A stretch of 13,657 nucleotides of DNA from PSLL01 sp964389705. GTDB taxonomy: Bacteria > Desulfobacterota_D > UBA1144 > Nemesobacterales > CSP1-2. Below the pieces are notes generated by a model, which had not been told where the DNA came from, made no database searches, and saw only the letters and a list, made by a program, of their open reading frames with translations. The first letter of the stretch is position 1, and the number at the start of each line of letters is the position of its first letter. The position numbers and the translations under genes were made by a program. Location: contig CAYMEO010000072.1 in assembly GCA_964389705.1 (NCBI GenBank), forward strand, positions 1 through 13,657. The letters run 5' to 3'. This document shows, in pieces, positions 7,135-13,631 of the stretch.

Positions 7135-8706
7135 TTATCTCATCCTCTCCATTAGATGATCCCCAACGCGCAGGGCATTTGCCATAATTGTCAGCGCGGG
7201 ATTTATCGCACCGCTTGACGGAAAGAAACTCGCATCAACAACGTAGAGATTGTCCAAGTCGTGCGCTTTACAGTTCCTATCAAGTGCAGATGTTTTTGGA
7301 TCATTGCCAAACCGAATTGTGCCATTCTGGTGCGCCACCCCTGCAAGCGGAATCCGCTGGCCGATAAACAGATTCCGCGAAAACAACCCCTGGTGGCAAT
7401 CGTGCCCATGAACAGAGCACCTGGACTGTTGCCTCATCAAGTCCTCTAGCTTGGCGATCAGACGCTTGTGCCCTTCTTCGTTGTTCGGTTTATATGTAAG
7501 CACGATATTGCCTTTGCAGTCGAGTGTTACGCGATTCTCTGGGGCCGGCAGGTCTTCCGATGTGAGCCAGAAGTCGAGTGAGTGCTTGGCCATAAGCTCC
7601 AGTGTCCATCCGGGGGCGATGGCAGGCGCTCCGGCCCTCAATGTTTCCGCATCGAGCTTGCCAACAAATGAAATATGCCCCATTGGATATTCCCATTCCT
7701 TTGAGCCGAAATAGAAATCGTTGACAGAGAGCGACTTCTGGAAGATAGTGGGATTGGGACACCTGGATATTGCCATAAGAACGGAATTGACGTGACCCAT
7801 ATAGTGACGGCCAACAACATCTGAGCTATTGGCAAGACCCTTGAGGTGCTTGTCGTTTGCCGAGCGGAGGAGCAGCGCCGCGGAGTTGATTGCGCCGCAA
7901 GAGACAACAACGATGTCTGCCGAGTATGTCTCTTTCTCGCCGTTGCGCTCGACATGCACCTTGGTTATATCATGACCCGAAGGGCTGGTCTCAAGATGCG
8001 AGACGTAAGCGCCGGTAAGCAGCGTCACATTTTGGTGCATAAGAGCGGGATCAACACAAACTACCTGGGCATCGGACTTTGCATACATCAGGCATGGGAA
8101 GCCATCGCATGTATTGCATCGGATACATCGGCTCTTGTGTGGATTCATCTCATCCAGCATGACGCCGAGAGGTGTGTGAAACGGCCTCAGTCCAAGCTGG
8201 CTTAGGTCATCGCTCAACTGCTGAATGCGTGGCTCGTGGCTCACAGGCGGATAGAGATAGGGCGCACTCGCCGGGGGTTCAGTTGGGTCAACCCCTCGCT
8301 CACCATGCACCTGATAGAGATGCTCGGCTCTGGTGTAGTAAGGCTCTATCTCATCGTATGAGATTGGCCAAGCGGGCGAAATCCCGCCGTGATGCCTAAC
8401 TTCCCCGAAATCCTCCTTGCGAAGGCGGAACAGGGCGGCACCATAGAATTTTGTATTGCCACCCACGTAATAATTGGTATGAGGATGGAGCGGATTGCAA
8501 TTCTTGCCATACCATACCTCTTTTGTGTTGTACTTCGCCTCGACATTCACAGCGCGGGGATTCCAGTTATCCTTCTCTCGCGGTACATAGTCGCCGCGCT
8601 CTAAAAGCAAAATGCGTTTACCGGAGGGAGCCAGGGCATAAGCGAGGGTTCCTCCTCCAGCTCCGGTTCCAATAATAATCACATCAAAATGGTTTTCATA
8701 AGGCAT
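7135..8706 (-). CDS. GMC-family FAD-dependent oxidoreductase with a four-cysteine motif
   Basis: A 523-aa flavoprotein of the glucose-methanol-choline family, predicted to oxidise an alcohol or sugar hydroxyl. The N-terminal FAD-binding fold is clear: GTGAGG (13-18), then Glu36 (LLLERGD) for the ADP ribose, and YYVGGNTKFYGAALFR of the GMC signature region. The C-terminal block HQNGTIRFGNDP...NLYVVDASFFPSS.INPALTIMANA carries the candidate catalytic His and Asn. Cys194, Cys197, Cys200 and Cys205 form a C-x2-C-x2-C-x4-C insert (CIRCNTCDGFPC) that could ligate an Fe-S cluster. There is no signal peptide and an in-frame TGA lies three codons before the ATG, so any export would need a partner. AGGGGTGAG precedes the start, only 14 nt after the DM13 stop. 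No gluconate-dehydrogenase-type small subunit is adjacent. The substrate is unknown. Confidence 0.92.
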   Translation of the reverse strand: MPYENHFDVIIIGTGAGGGTLAYALAPSGKRILLLERGDYVPREKDNWNPRAVNVEAKYNTKEVWYGKNCNPLHPHTNYYVGGNTKFYGAALFRLRKEDFGEVRHHGGISPAWPISYDEIEPYYTRAEHLYQVHGERGVDPTEPPASAPYLYPPVSHEPRIQQLSDDLSQLGLRPFHTPLGVMLDEMNPHKSRCIRCNTCDGFPCLMYAKSDAQVVCVDPALMHQNVTLLTGAYVSHLETSPSGHDITKVHVERNGEKETYSADIVVVSCGAINSAALLLRSANDKHLKGLANSSDVVGRHYMGHVNSVLMAISRCPNPTIFQKSLSVNDFYFGSKEWEYPMGHISFVGKLDAETLRAGAPAIAPGWTLELMAKHSLDFWLTSEDLPAPENRVTLDCKGNIVLTYKPNNEEGHKRLIAKLEDLMRQQSRCSVHGHDCHQGLFSRNLFIGQRIPLAGVAHQNGTIRFGNDPKTSALDRNCKAHDLDNLYVVDASFFPSSGAINPALTIMANALRVGDHLMERMR

Positions 8707-8720
8707 CTTATCTCACCCCT

Positions 8721-9215
8721 TTAATTTTGCTGCGGTGCCAGAGGTGCAGTGGCAAAGTTAACACCGAATCGGCGGCACCAGATTGTAACCGCCTTGTACT
8801 TTGCCAGGTCAACATCTGCGGGCAGGTCATAATTCTGATCCCCTATATTGCCCTTAATTGGACCGAGAGAAACGAATCCTGCCTGCTTAACGGTGTCGCT
8901 GTCGTTTGCATCGTTGGCGGCGATGAGATAGACCTGAACCTCGGGGCCGTTAGAGGTTTTGAATTCTGTAAAGCGGAGCACCCGCCCGCCATTGGGGAGT
9001 TGATAGACCGTAGCAAAGCCTTTGGTCTCATGGGCTACACCATGAAAGTTCCCTTTAAACAGGACCTGGGGCGATGCGCTCTGCCTTTCTGAATTGGCTA
9101 CCGGAAACCCCTCGTTTACGGTCTGATTGACAAAGAGCCTCTCTGGACGGAAGAGATACCACATAACCCCGATTATAACCAATACTAACACAACTATAAA
9201 TTTACGTCTTAACAT
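8721..9215 (-). CDS. DM13-domain membrane-anchored protein (putative electron transfer)
   Basis: A 164-aa protein. Residues 1-22 are two arginines and a lysine followed by a strongly hydrophobic segment (about 6-22), with no obvious cleavage site, so it is probably an N-terminal membrane anchor with the rest outside. From about residue 50 comes a DM13 domain: LFKGNFHGVAHETKG, LRFTEFKTSNGPEVQVYL, LGPIKGNIGDQNYDLP, and the terminal VTIWCRRFGVNFATAPL with the conserved Cys147. DM13 domains, found next to DOMON and cytochrome modules in other proteins, have been proposed to carry electrons through a Cys-based redox site; this is not proven. ATG 9215 has AGGAGG at 9 nt. It is 61 nt after the spondin gene and 14 nt before the GMC gene, which makes it a candidate electron acceptor for the latter. 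Confidence 0.88.
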   Translation of the reverse strand: MLRRKFIVVLVLVIIGVMWYLFRPERLFVNQTVNEGFPVANSERQSASPQVLFKGNFHGVAHETKGFATVYQLPNGGRVLRFTEFKTSNGPEVQVYLIAANDANDSDTVKQAGFVSLGPIKGNIGDQNYDLPADVDLAKYKAVTIWCRRFGVNFATAPLAPQQN

Positions 9216-9245
9216 TTTGAAATACCTCCTTTTAGTTATTCAGTG

Positions 9246-9261
9246 TGTGATTATAATCACG
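9246..9261 (-). promoter_or_regulatory. CRP/FNR-type palindrome upstream of the DM13 gene
   Basis: TGTGA-TTATAA-TCACG contains the perfect 14-bp palindrome GTGATTATAATCAC (9247-9260) and fits the TGTGA-N6-TCACA layout of CRP/FNR-superfamily sites at nine of ten half-site bases. Its centre is also a perfect TATAAT on the minus strand, which would place a transcript start near 9240, about 25 nt before the DM13 start codon. No good -35 was found, and an operator over the -10 would suggest repression. It lies in the 61-nt gap after the spondin gene, so DM13-GMC may have its own regulated promoter. Confidence 0.4.
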
Positions 9262-9276
9262 TGCCTGATAAGACTT

Positions 9277-10038
9277 CTACTTGCTACTGCTCTGAAGGTT
9301 TTCCTCCGGAGTAATAGTGATGCGAATGACATCGGATGTCTTCGGATATGTGAAGCCGTCATGAACCGCACTGATAAGCTGAACAGGCTCATCCTCCTCT
9401 GTGCCCGTATTTGGAGCTGACTGACGGGGGGCTTGATTGGGCCCTATGCCTGGTTCCTCATTCTCTTCTGTGCCCACATCCCAGAGTGAAACCTTGGGGG
9501 TAATGTCGCTGCTAATCGGTTTGCCTTTTTTGTCAAAGAGTGCTATTCCCGTATCATTCGATGCGTAGAAGAGGTCATTGGATTGTCCAAACATCATCGC
9601 AAACGATAATCTCGACCCTGGAGCCGCAGTGAATGTGAACTCAAACGCTCTGCCCGGTCCAATCGGGCCCGGGGCCGTAGTGCCTACAGGGGTATTAAAA
9701 ATGCCGCTTGATTTGACGCCGGGTTGTTTCTTGAGCGACTCCGCAAGGGTTGCGGGATTGCCGTCCTCGGACTGAGCCTCGAGACCCTTGCCGCGGTCGT
9801 GTTTCTCTGTTGTAAAGAGCGGAGAATTCTTGCCATGCACTACCCAAACACCGGGAGACAGCGCAAACGACCACTTAGTGCCATTCGAGGCCATTTGTCC
9901 GTCTGGATTCGATATATTCTCAATACACACTTTGAACTTAGTGACACCTGATTGCTCGGCTCGGATTTCAGGCTGTAATCCTGAAACTATCAGAACCAAA
10001 CTAATTATTGATGCTATATGCAATACATTGCGCGGCAT
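9277..10038 (-). CDS. Exported spondin-domain protein
   Basis: A 253-aa protein with a signal peptide (hydrophobic about 5-20, likely cleavage after IRA at 27), followed by a bacterial spondin-N domain. Recognisable blocks are FKVCIENIS (35-43), GLEAQSEDGNPATLAESL (85-102), PGPIGPGRAFEFTFTAAPGSRLSFAMMF (123-150) and the acidic loop starting WDVGTEENEEPG (176-187) with NQAPRQ after it. In eukaryotic F-spondin this fold is an extracellular, calcium-binding C2-like domain. Bacterial versions are secreted or periplasmic and uncharacterised. A single Cys38 remains in the mature chain. ATG 10038 has AGGAGG 8 nt upstream. It is the first gene of the minus-strand cluster and is followed 61 nt later by the DM13 gene. 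A structural, matrix or metal-binding role is possible; an enzymatic role is not suggested by the sequence. Confidence 0.88.
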   Translation of the reverse strand: MPRNVLHIASIISLVLIVSGLQPEIRAEQSGVTKFKVCIENISNPDGQMASNGTKWSFALSPGVWVVHGKNSPLFTTEKHDRGKGLEAQSEDGNPATLAESLKKQPGVKSSGIFNTPVGTTAPGPIGPGRAFEFTFTAAPGSRLSFAMMFGQSNDLFYASNDTGIALFDKKGKPISSDITPKVSLWDVGTEENEEPGIGPNQAPRQSAPNTGTEEDEPVQLISAVHDGFTYPKTSDVIRITITPEENLQSSSK

Positions 10039-10133
10039 ATACGTGCCTCCTGTTTTTGAATTGTGTAACCTGCTATAACCCGATTGCGATTAGTTAGACG
10101 TTAGGAGAGAAAACAAGGATGCATAAGTTGTAT

Positions 10134-10161
10134 TTGACTTACCAAAAGACTCGGATAGATT
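10134..10161 (+). promoter_or_regulatory. Candidate sigma-70 promoter for fumC
   Basis: TTGACT (10134-10139; five of six -35 matches), a 16-nt spacer, then TAGATT (10156-10161; four of six -10 matches). A transcript from here would carry a leader of about 160 nt containing the whole inverted-repeat element before the fumC start. A TATAAT at 10302-10307 is closer but leaves no room before the ribosome-binding site. Confidence 0.35.
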
Positions 10162-10196
10162 CTATTTTCTGTGATGTTATGGCATTATTGAAAGAA

Positions 10197-10300
10197 AGGT
10201 CTTCTTACTTGTCATTGCGAGGAGTGAAGCGACAAAGCAATCCTATCCTTTTTGAGATTGCCACGCATCCTTCGGATGCTCGCAATGACAAGTAGAAGGA
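10197..10300. repeat. Inverted-repeat (MITE/REP-like) element with two internal hairpins
   Basis: The outer arms TACTTGTCATTGCGAG (10206-10221) and its exact complement (10279-10294) pair over 16 bp and extend imperfectly outward through CTTCT/AGAAG. Inside are two smaller stems: GCAATC/GATTGC (10237-10242 and 10256-10261) and GCATCC-TTC-GGATGC (10265-10279). The whole can fold like a cloverleaf. The GTCATTGCGAGGAG..GAAGCGAC..AAGCAATCC wording is, as I recall, a dispersed repeat family in many environmental bacterial genomes. It occupies the leader between the divergent spondin and fumC genes. There is no coding potential. Confidence 0.8.
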
Positions 10301-10325
10301 TTATAATCAAGGAGGACTATTGAAT

Positions 10326-11747
10326 ATGTCAAAAGAGGAATTCAGGATTGAAAGTGATTCAATGGGCGAGATGAAGGTTCCAGCCTCTGCGTACTATGGT
10401 GCTCAGACGGCGAGGGCGGTTGAGAATTTCCCAATAAGCGGGATTCGTTTCCCAAGACAGTTTATTAGGGCGCTTGGAATGATAAAGCTTGCCGCCGCAC
10501 AGGCAAACGTAGAACTCGGACTCCTTGACCCAAAGATCGGAGAGGCCATATCAAGGTCGGCAAAAGAGGTGATAGAAGGAAAGTTAGACGACCATTTCGT
10601 TCTCGATATATTTCAGACGGGCTCTGGAACCTCGACAAACATGAATGCAAATGAGGTCATATCCAACCGCGCAAATGAAATCCTTGGCGGGAAAATCGGT
10701 GATAAAAAGCCTGTGCATCCGAATGACCACGTAAACATGGGGCAGTCAAGCAATGACGTGATTCCTACGGCTATTCATGTATCCGCCCTCGAGACGATTG
10801 AAAAAAAGCTGTTACCCGCGCTTAAAAGGCTTCACGGAGCATTGGCCGATAAGGCAAAGGAGTTTGATCGGATTGTAAAGATCGGGCGTACACACCTTCA
10901 GGATGCGACTCCAATCAGACTTGGACAGGAATTTAGCGGATATGCGACCATGGTTAATCATGGGATAAAGAGGATTGAGAATACAAGACACCATCTCTCT
11001 GAACTCGCAATCGGAGGAACTGCAGTTGGAACTGGAATAAATTCGCATCCTAAGTTTGGTAGTCTCGTGGCAAAAAATCTAACAGAGATGACTGGGATTA
11101 ATTTTAGAGAGGCAGAAAACCACTTTGAGGCTCAGGGGGCGAAAGACGCTGTTGTTGAGGCAAGTGGCGCGCTTAAGACTTTGGCTGTAAGCCTTATGAA
11201 AATAGCAAATGACATAAGGTGGCTTGGGAGCGGGCCTCGATGTGGAATCGGTGAGATATTAATTCCTCCCGTTCAGCCCGGCTCATCCATCATGCCTGGA
11301 AAGGTGAACCCTGTGATTGCGGAATCTGTCTGTCAGGTTGCGGCTCAGGTTATGGGAAACGACCTGACAATCACAATAGGGGGGCAGTCTGGGAACTTCG
11401 AGCTCAATGTGATGATGCCAGTTATGGCTCATAATATACTCCAGTCAATAGAGCTTCTCTCTAGTGTTTCACAGGTATTTGCAGAGAAATGCATAGTTGG
11501 GATTAGAGCCGATCGGGAGCGTTGCGAGGAGATGATTGAAAAGAGCCTTGCTATGTGTACAGTTCTTGCTCCTATAATCGGTTATGATGCTGCTGCAAAA
11601 CTCGCAAAAGAAGCGTATGAGACTGGAAGAACTGTAAGACAGGTGGCTCTGGAGAGAAGGATTCTCCCAGAAGATGAATTAAATAAGGTGCTCGATCCTT
11701 GGTCAATGACTGAGCCCGGGGTCACAAAATGGAGCGCGGGCGGATAA
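10326..11747 (+). CDS. fumC: Class II fumarate hydratase
   Basis: A 473-aa cytoplasmic enzyme that reversibly hydrates fumarate to L-malate in the TCA cycle; a homotetramer without iron-sulfur cluster. Family blocks are in order: GSGTSTNMNANEVISNRA (99-116), HPNDHVNMGQSSNDVIPTAI (131-150), GRTHLQDATP with the catalytic His190, and the fumarate-lyase signature GSSIMPGKVNP (319-329) with the catalytic Ser320 on the mobile loop. HVNMGQSSND and the LQDATP wording favour fumarase over aspartase. Length is normal. I prefer ATG 10326, with GGAGGA 9 nt upstream; a TTG at 10320, two codons earlier, is only 4 nt from that site. The gene is divergent from the spondin gene and followed 46 nt later by a HAD hydrolase. 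No frameshift or missing residue was seen. Confidence 0.97.
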   Translation: MSKEEFRIESDSMGEMKVPASAYYGAQTARAVENFPISGIRFPRQFIRALGMIKLAAAQANVELGLLDPKIGEAISRSAKEVIEGKLDDHFVLDIFQTGSGTSTNMNANEVISNRANEILGGKIGDKKPVHPNDHVNMGQSSNDVIPTAIHVSALETIEKKLLPALKRLHGALADKAKEFDRIVKIGRTHLQDATPIRLGQEFSGYATMVNHGIKRIENTRHHLSELAIGGTAVGTGINSHPKFGSLVAKNLTEMTGINFREAENHFEAQGAKDAVVEASGALKTLAVSLMKIANDIRWLGSGPRCGIGEILIPPVQPGSSIMPGKVNPVIAESVCQVAAQVMGNDLTITIGGQSGNFELNVMMPVMAHNILQSIELLSSVSQVFAEKCIVGIRADRERCEEMIEKSLAMCTVLAPIIGYDAAAKLAKEAYETGRTVRQVALERRILPEDELNKVLDPWSMTEPGVTKWSAGG

Positions 11748-11793
11748 AAATGCCATTCGCGCATGTATTAAGTGGGGAGGAGGGTAAGTAAAC

Positions 11794-12477
11794 ATGACTC
11801 TAAATCGAGTAGTATTCCTGCTCGATGTTGATAACACGCTTCTAGACAATGATCGTATAGTTGTTGACCTGATGAATCACCTTGAGCGTGAGGTTGGACA
11901 TGAGCGCCAGCAGCGCTACTGGACGATTTTTGAAGAACTTCGAACCGAACTCGGGTATGCCGATTACCTCGGTGCGCTGCAGCGATACCGAGTTGAATAC
12001 CCGCGTGATCCTCATCTCCCTGCGGTCTCACATTTCCTGATTGATTATCCATTTGCAAACCGTCTTTTCCCGAATTCGCTCGACGTTGTAGATTGCCTCA
12101 AGAGATGGGGACCCACAGTTATTCTATCGGATGGCGATGTGGTCTTCCAGCCACGCAAGATTGAGAGATCGGGTCTACAGGAGGCGGTAGACAAAAACGT
12201 TCTGATTTACATACATAAGGAGCTTGAACTTGAGGATGTCGAGAGCCGTTACCCAGCCGAGCATTATGTGTTGGTAGATGATAAACTGCGTATATTGACA
12301 ACCATAAAAAATGTATGGGGCAGACGCGTGACAACTGTCTTTCCGCGCCAAGGACACTATGCACACGACCCAACGGTCATTGTAAAATATCCATCGGCCG
12401 ATGTGAGCATAGGACGGATAGGAGAGCTATTGGATTATGATATTCAAACCCTGCTTGTAGCAGAGCGGGGTGTCTGA
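11794..12477 (+). CDS. HAD-family phosphatase-like hydrolase
   Basis: A 227-aa protein with all four haloacid-dehalogenase motifs: motif I DVDNTLLDND (nucleophile Asp11, acid/base Asp13), motif II LSDGD (Ser112), motif III lysine in PRKIERSG (Lys122), and motif IV VDDK (Asp162-Asp163). A roughly 90-residue helical C1-type cap lies between motifs I and II, with Arg/Glu-rich helices. There is no signal peptide, so it is cytoplasmic. The family mostly removes phosphate from small metabolites such as sugar phosphates, phosphoglycolate or nucleotides; the substrate cannot be read from sequence. ATG 11794 is preceded by the purine-rich GGAGGAGGG at about 9 nt. It lies 46 nt after fumC on the same strand with no terminator between, so it is probably co-transcribed. 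The C-terminus after about 200 is less conserved-looking. Confidence 0.9.
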   Translation: MTLNRVVFLLDVDNTLLDNDRIVVDLMNHLEREVGHERQQRYWTIFEELRTELGYADYLGALQRYRVEYPRDPHLPAVSHFLIDYPFANRLFPNSLDVVDCLKRWGPTVILSDGDVVFQPRKIERSGLQEAVDKNVLIYIHKELELEDVESRYPAEHYVLVDDKLRILTTIKNVWGRRVTTVFPRQGHYAHDPTVIVKYPSADVSIGRIGELLDYDIQTLLVAERGV

Positions 12478-12498
12478 CTTGCTCTCGGCCGTTGGCTG

Positions 12499-12525
12499 TC
12501 TTGCACCAATGATTGCAAGATCTTG
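12499..12525. repeat. Short overlapping inverted repeats after the HAD gene
   Basis: TCTTGCA (12499-12505) and TGCAAGA (12514-12520) form a 7-bp stem with an 8-nt loop. The right arm also belongs to the 10-bp palindrome CAAGATCTTG (12516-12525). It lies 22 nt after the HAD stop codon. There is no T-run downstream, so it is not a clear intrinsic terminator; it may stabilise the mRNA end. Confidence 0.3.
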
Positions 12526-12619
12526 GGATGGCAAGGGGTGTGAATTTAGATAAAATGAATGGGGGTGAATTCTGTAAAAGATGACCTGACTTAAAAATCT
12601 CCTAGTCTAGGCCTTGCGT

Positions 12620-12814
12620 TTATATCCTTCTCCAAAATATCCCGACGATTGCCGATATAACGCCGATGGCATAGAAAATGAGATACATAACAAATGCCGA
12701 TGCGGAAAAACTCCAGAAAAGGAACCTTACTTCTATGGCTCTTGCATTTTGTGCAAGCAGAATTATAATCAGCAAGGCTATAATCAGAATAACAATTGTC
12801 TTGGGCTTCTTCAT
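12620..12814 (-). CDS. Small LapA-domain-like membrane protein
   Basis: A 64-aa protein with two predicted membrane helices, about 6-21 (IVILIIALLIIILLAQ) and about 38-59. Between them, QNARAIEVRFLFWSF matches the hallmark of the LapA/DUF1049 domain, where a QN-x-VxVxFLFW strand links two transmembrane segments. E. coli LapA works with LapB to control lipopolysaccharide synthesis through FtsH and LpxC, but many bacteria have short LapA-like proteins of unknown role. The ATG has AGGAGG 7 nt upstream. The protein ends in a basic FWRRI, probably at the cytoplasmic face. It is 138 nt downstream of the PhoU-like gene on the same strand and convergent with the HAD gene. A longer overlapping frame (12591-12860) lacks such support. 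The general fold assignment is good; the function is open. Confidence 0.85.
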   Translation of the reverse strand: MKKPKTIVILIIALLIIILLAQNARAIEVRFLFWSFSASAFVMYLIFYAIGVISAIVGIFWRRI

Positions 12815-12912
12815 GTTCTTCCTCCTTTTGAAATATAGCGCATTTAATTTTTATTCCCATAGGAATTGAGATGCAAATCTTAAGTCGTTTTCAATATCTA
12901 CAATTCTATGAG

Positions 12913-12937
12913 AATCCTATCGCTTTCAGAAAGGATT
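12913..12937 (-). repeat. Hairpin downstream of the PhoU-like gene
   Basis: AATCCT (12913-12918) and AGGATT (12932-12937) are complementary, with a further CTTTC-A-GAAAG inverted pair inside the interval. It lies 16-40 nt after the PhoU-like stop codon on the minus strand. It lacks a following T-run, so termination is possible but not shown. Confidence 0.25.
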
Positions 12938-12952
12938 GTATTAATAAAAGAT

Positions 12953-13576
12953 TTATAACTGCTGTGCGGTTATCTTATATGCCATCTGTCTTATGTGCCT
13001 TTCTATATCAGCAAGATAATCTAAGATGGCAAGGTAAACTGAGGAGGCCTTGGGTATACATGTGCCCTGAATCAGGCGCTCCTGGTGAGCAAGCGCATAT
13101 TCGCCGATCATATCCTGGAATTTTTCTCCCTCCTCTTTGATGTATCTTATAAGCACCTTATTTTTCGTTTTTATGGCATCTCGAACGCATTCAAGAAGCT
13201 CAACGGATTTATTAAAAAGGGTGTTGATCTCTTTTATTGCCCTTTCACTAAATAGCGTTCCATCGTGTGTCATCCCTCTTATACACCTTATAAGAAGCTC
13301 AATGTTATCTCCAATTCTCTCAAGATGTCCGGGGAGAAACCCCAATTCTTTAATTGTCTCTTCATTTCTTGATAGGCCAGTTGCAATTAAGTGCGTCAGT
13401 TCTTTTTCCTTTTGATGGATTTCTCGACCGAGCTTCTCTGCTTGATTGAGCCTCTCCTTATCATGCCTTCGGAATCCTTCCCATGTTGTCTCAAGCATTT
13501 CTTTTGTCCAATCACACATAATCATTATTTCTTCTTCTAGTTTTTTTGAGATTTCCGATACATATTCTCTGGCCAT
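12953..13576 (-). CDS. PhoU-domain protein
   Basis: A 207-aa, almost wholly helical, soluble protein with two PhoU-type three-helix repeats. The first ends in LPGHLERIGDNIELL (81-95, with ERIGDN 86-91) and the second in LAILDYLADIERHIRQMAYKI (182-202); the acidic E..xD/LADIERH positions are those that bind metal clusters in PhoU structures. PhoU represses the Pho regulon through the PstSCAB transporter and PhoR. Short PhoU-domain proteins also accompany Na+/phosphate cotransporters or a Pit-type transporter, and no transporter lies in this window, so I leave the symbol blank. The ATG has AAGGAGA 6-7 nt upstream, and an extended -10 promoter lies just before it (see 13623). The following gene is the LapA-like membrane protein. 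Confidence 0.88.
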   Translation of the reverse strand: MAREYVSEISKKLEEEIMIMCDWTKEMLETTWEGFRRHDKERLNQAEKLGREIHQKEKELTHLIATGLSRNEETIKELGFLPGHLERIGDNIELLIRCIRGMTHDGTLFSERAIKEINTLFNKSVELLECVRDAIKTKNKVLIRYIKEEGEKFQDMIGEYALAHQERLIQGTCIPKASSVYLAILDYLADIERHIRQMAYKITAQQL

Positions 13577-13622
13577 TTGATCTTCTCCTTAATAAGGAAA
13601 AGTTAGAACCTCCTAGTTTAGG

Positions 13623-13631
13623 ATTATAGCA
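13623..13631 (-). promoter_or_regulatory. Extended -10 promoter for the PhoU-like gene
   Basis: On the minus strand TGC-TATAAT (13631-13623) is a perfect extended -10 element. The hexamer 17 nt further up (TTACAT) is a poor -35, as extended -10 promoters allow. Transcription would start near 13616, giving a leader of about 40 nt that holds CCTAAACTAGG and a TCCTTATTAAGGA palindrome overlapping the ribosome-binding site. Confidence 0.45.

Noticed and set aside
6915..7187. Plus-strand open frame running across the N gap
   Set aside because: It is antisense to the signal-peptide region of the VOC gene and to the GMC end, includes unknown bases, and has no recognisable content.
10302..10307. TATAAT before fumC as a -10 element
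   Set aside because: Transcription would begin inside the ribosome-binding site and no -35 lies at the right distance.
12591..12860. 89-residue frame overlapping the LapA-like gene
   Set aside because: It is in another frame of the same strand, cysteine-rich and family-free, while the 64-aa frame has the LapA pattern and a perfect ribosome-binding site.
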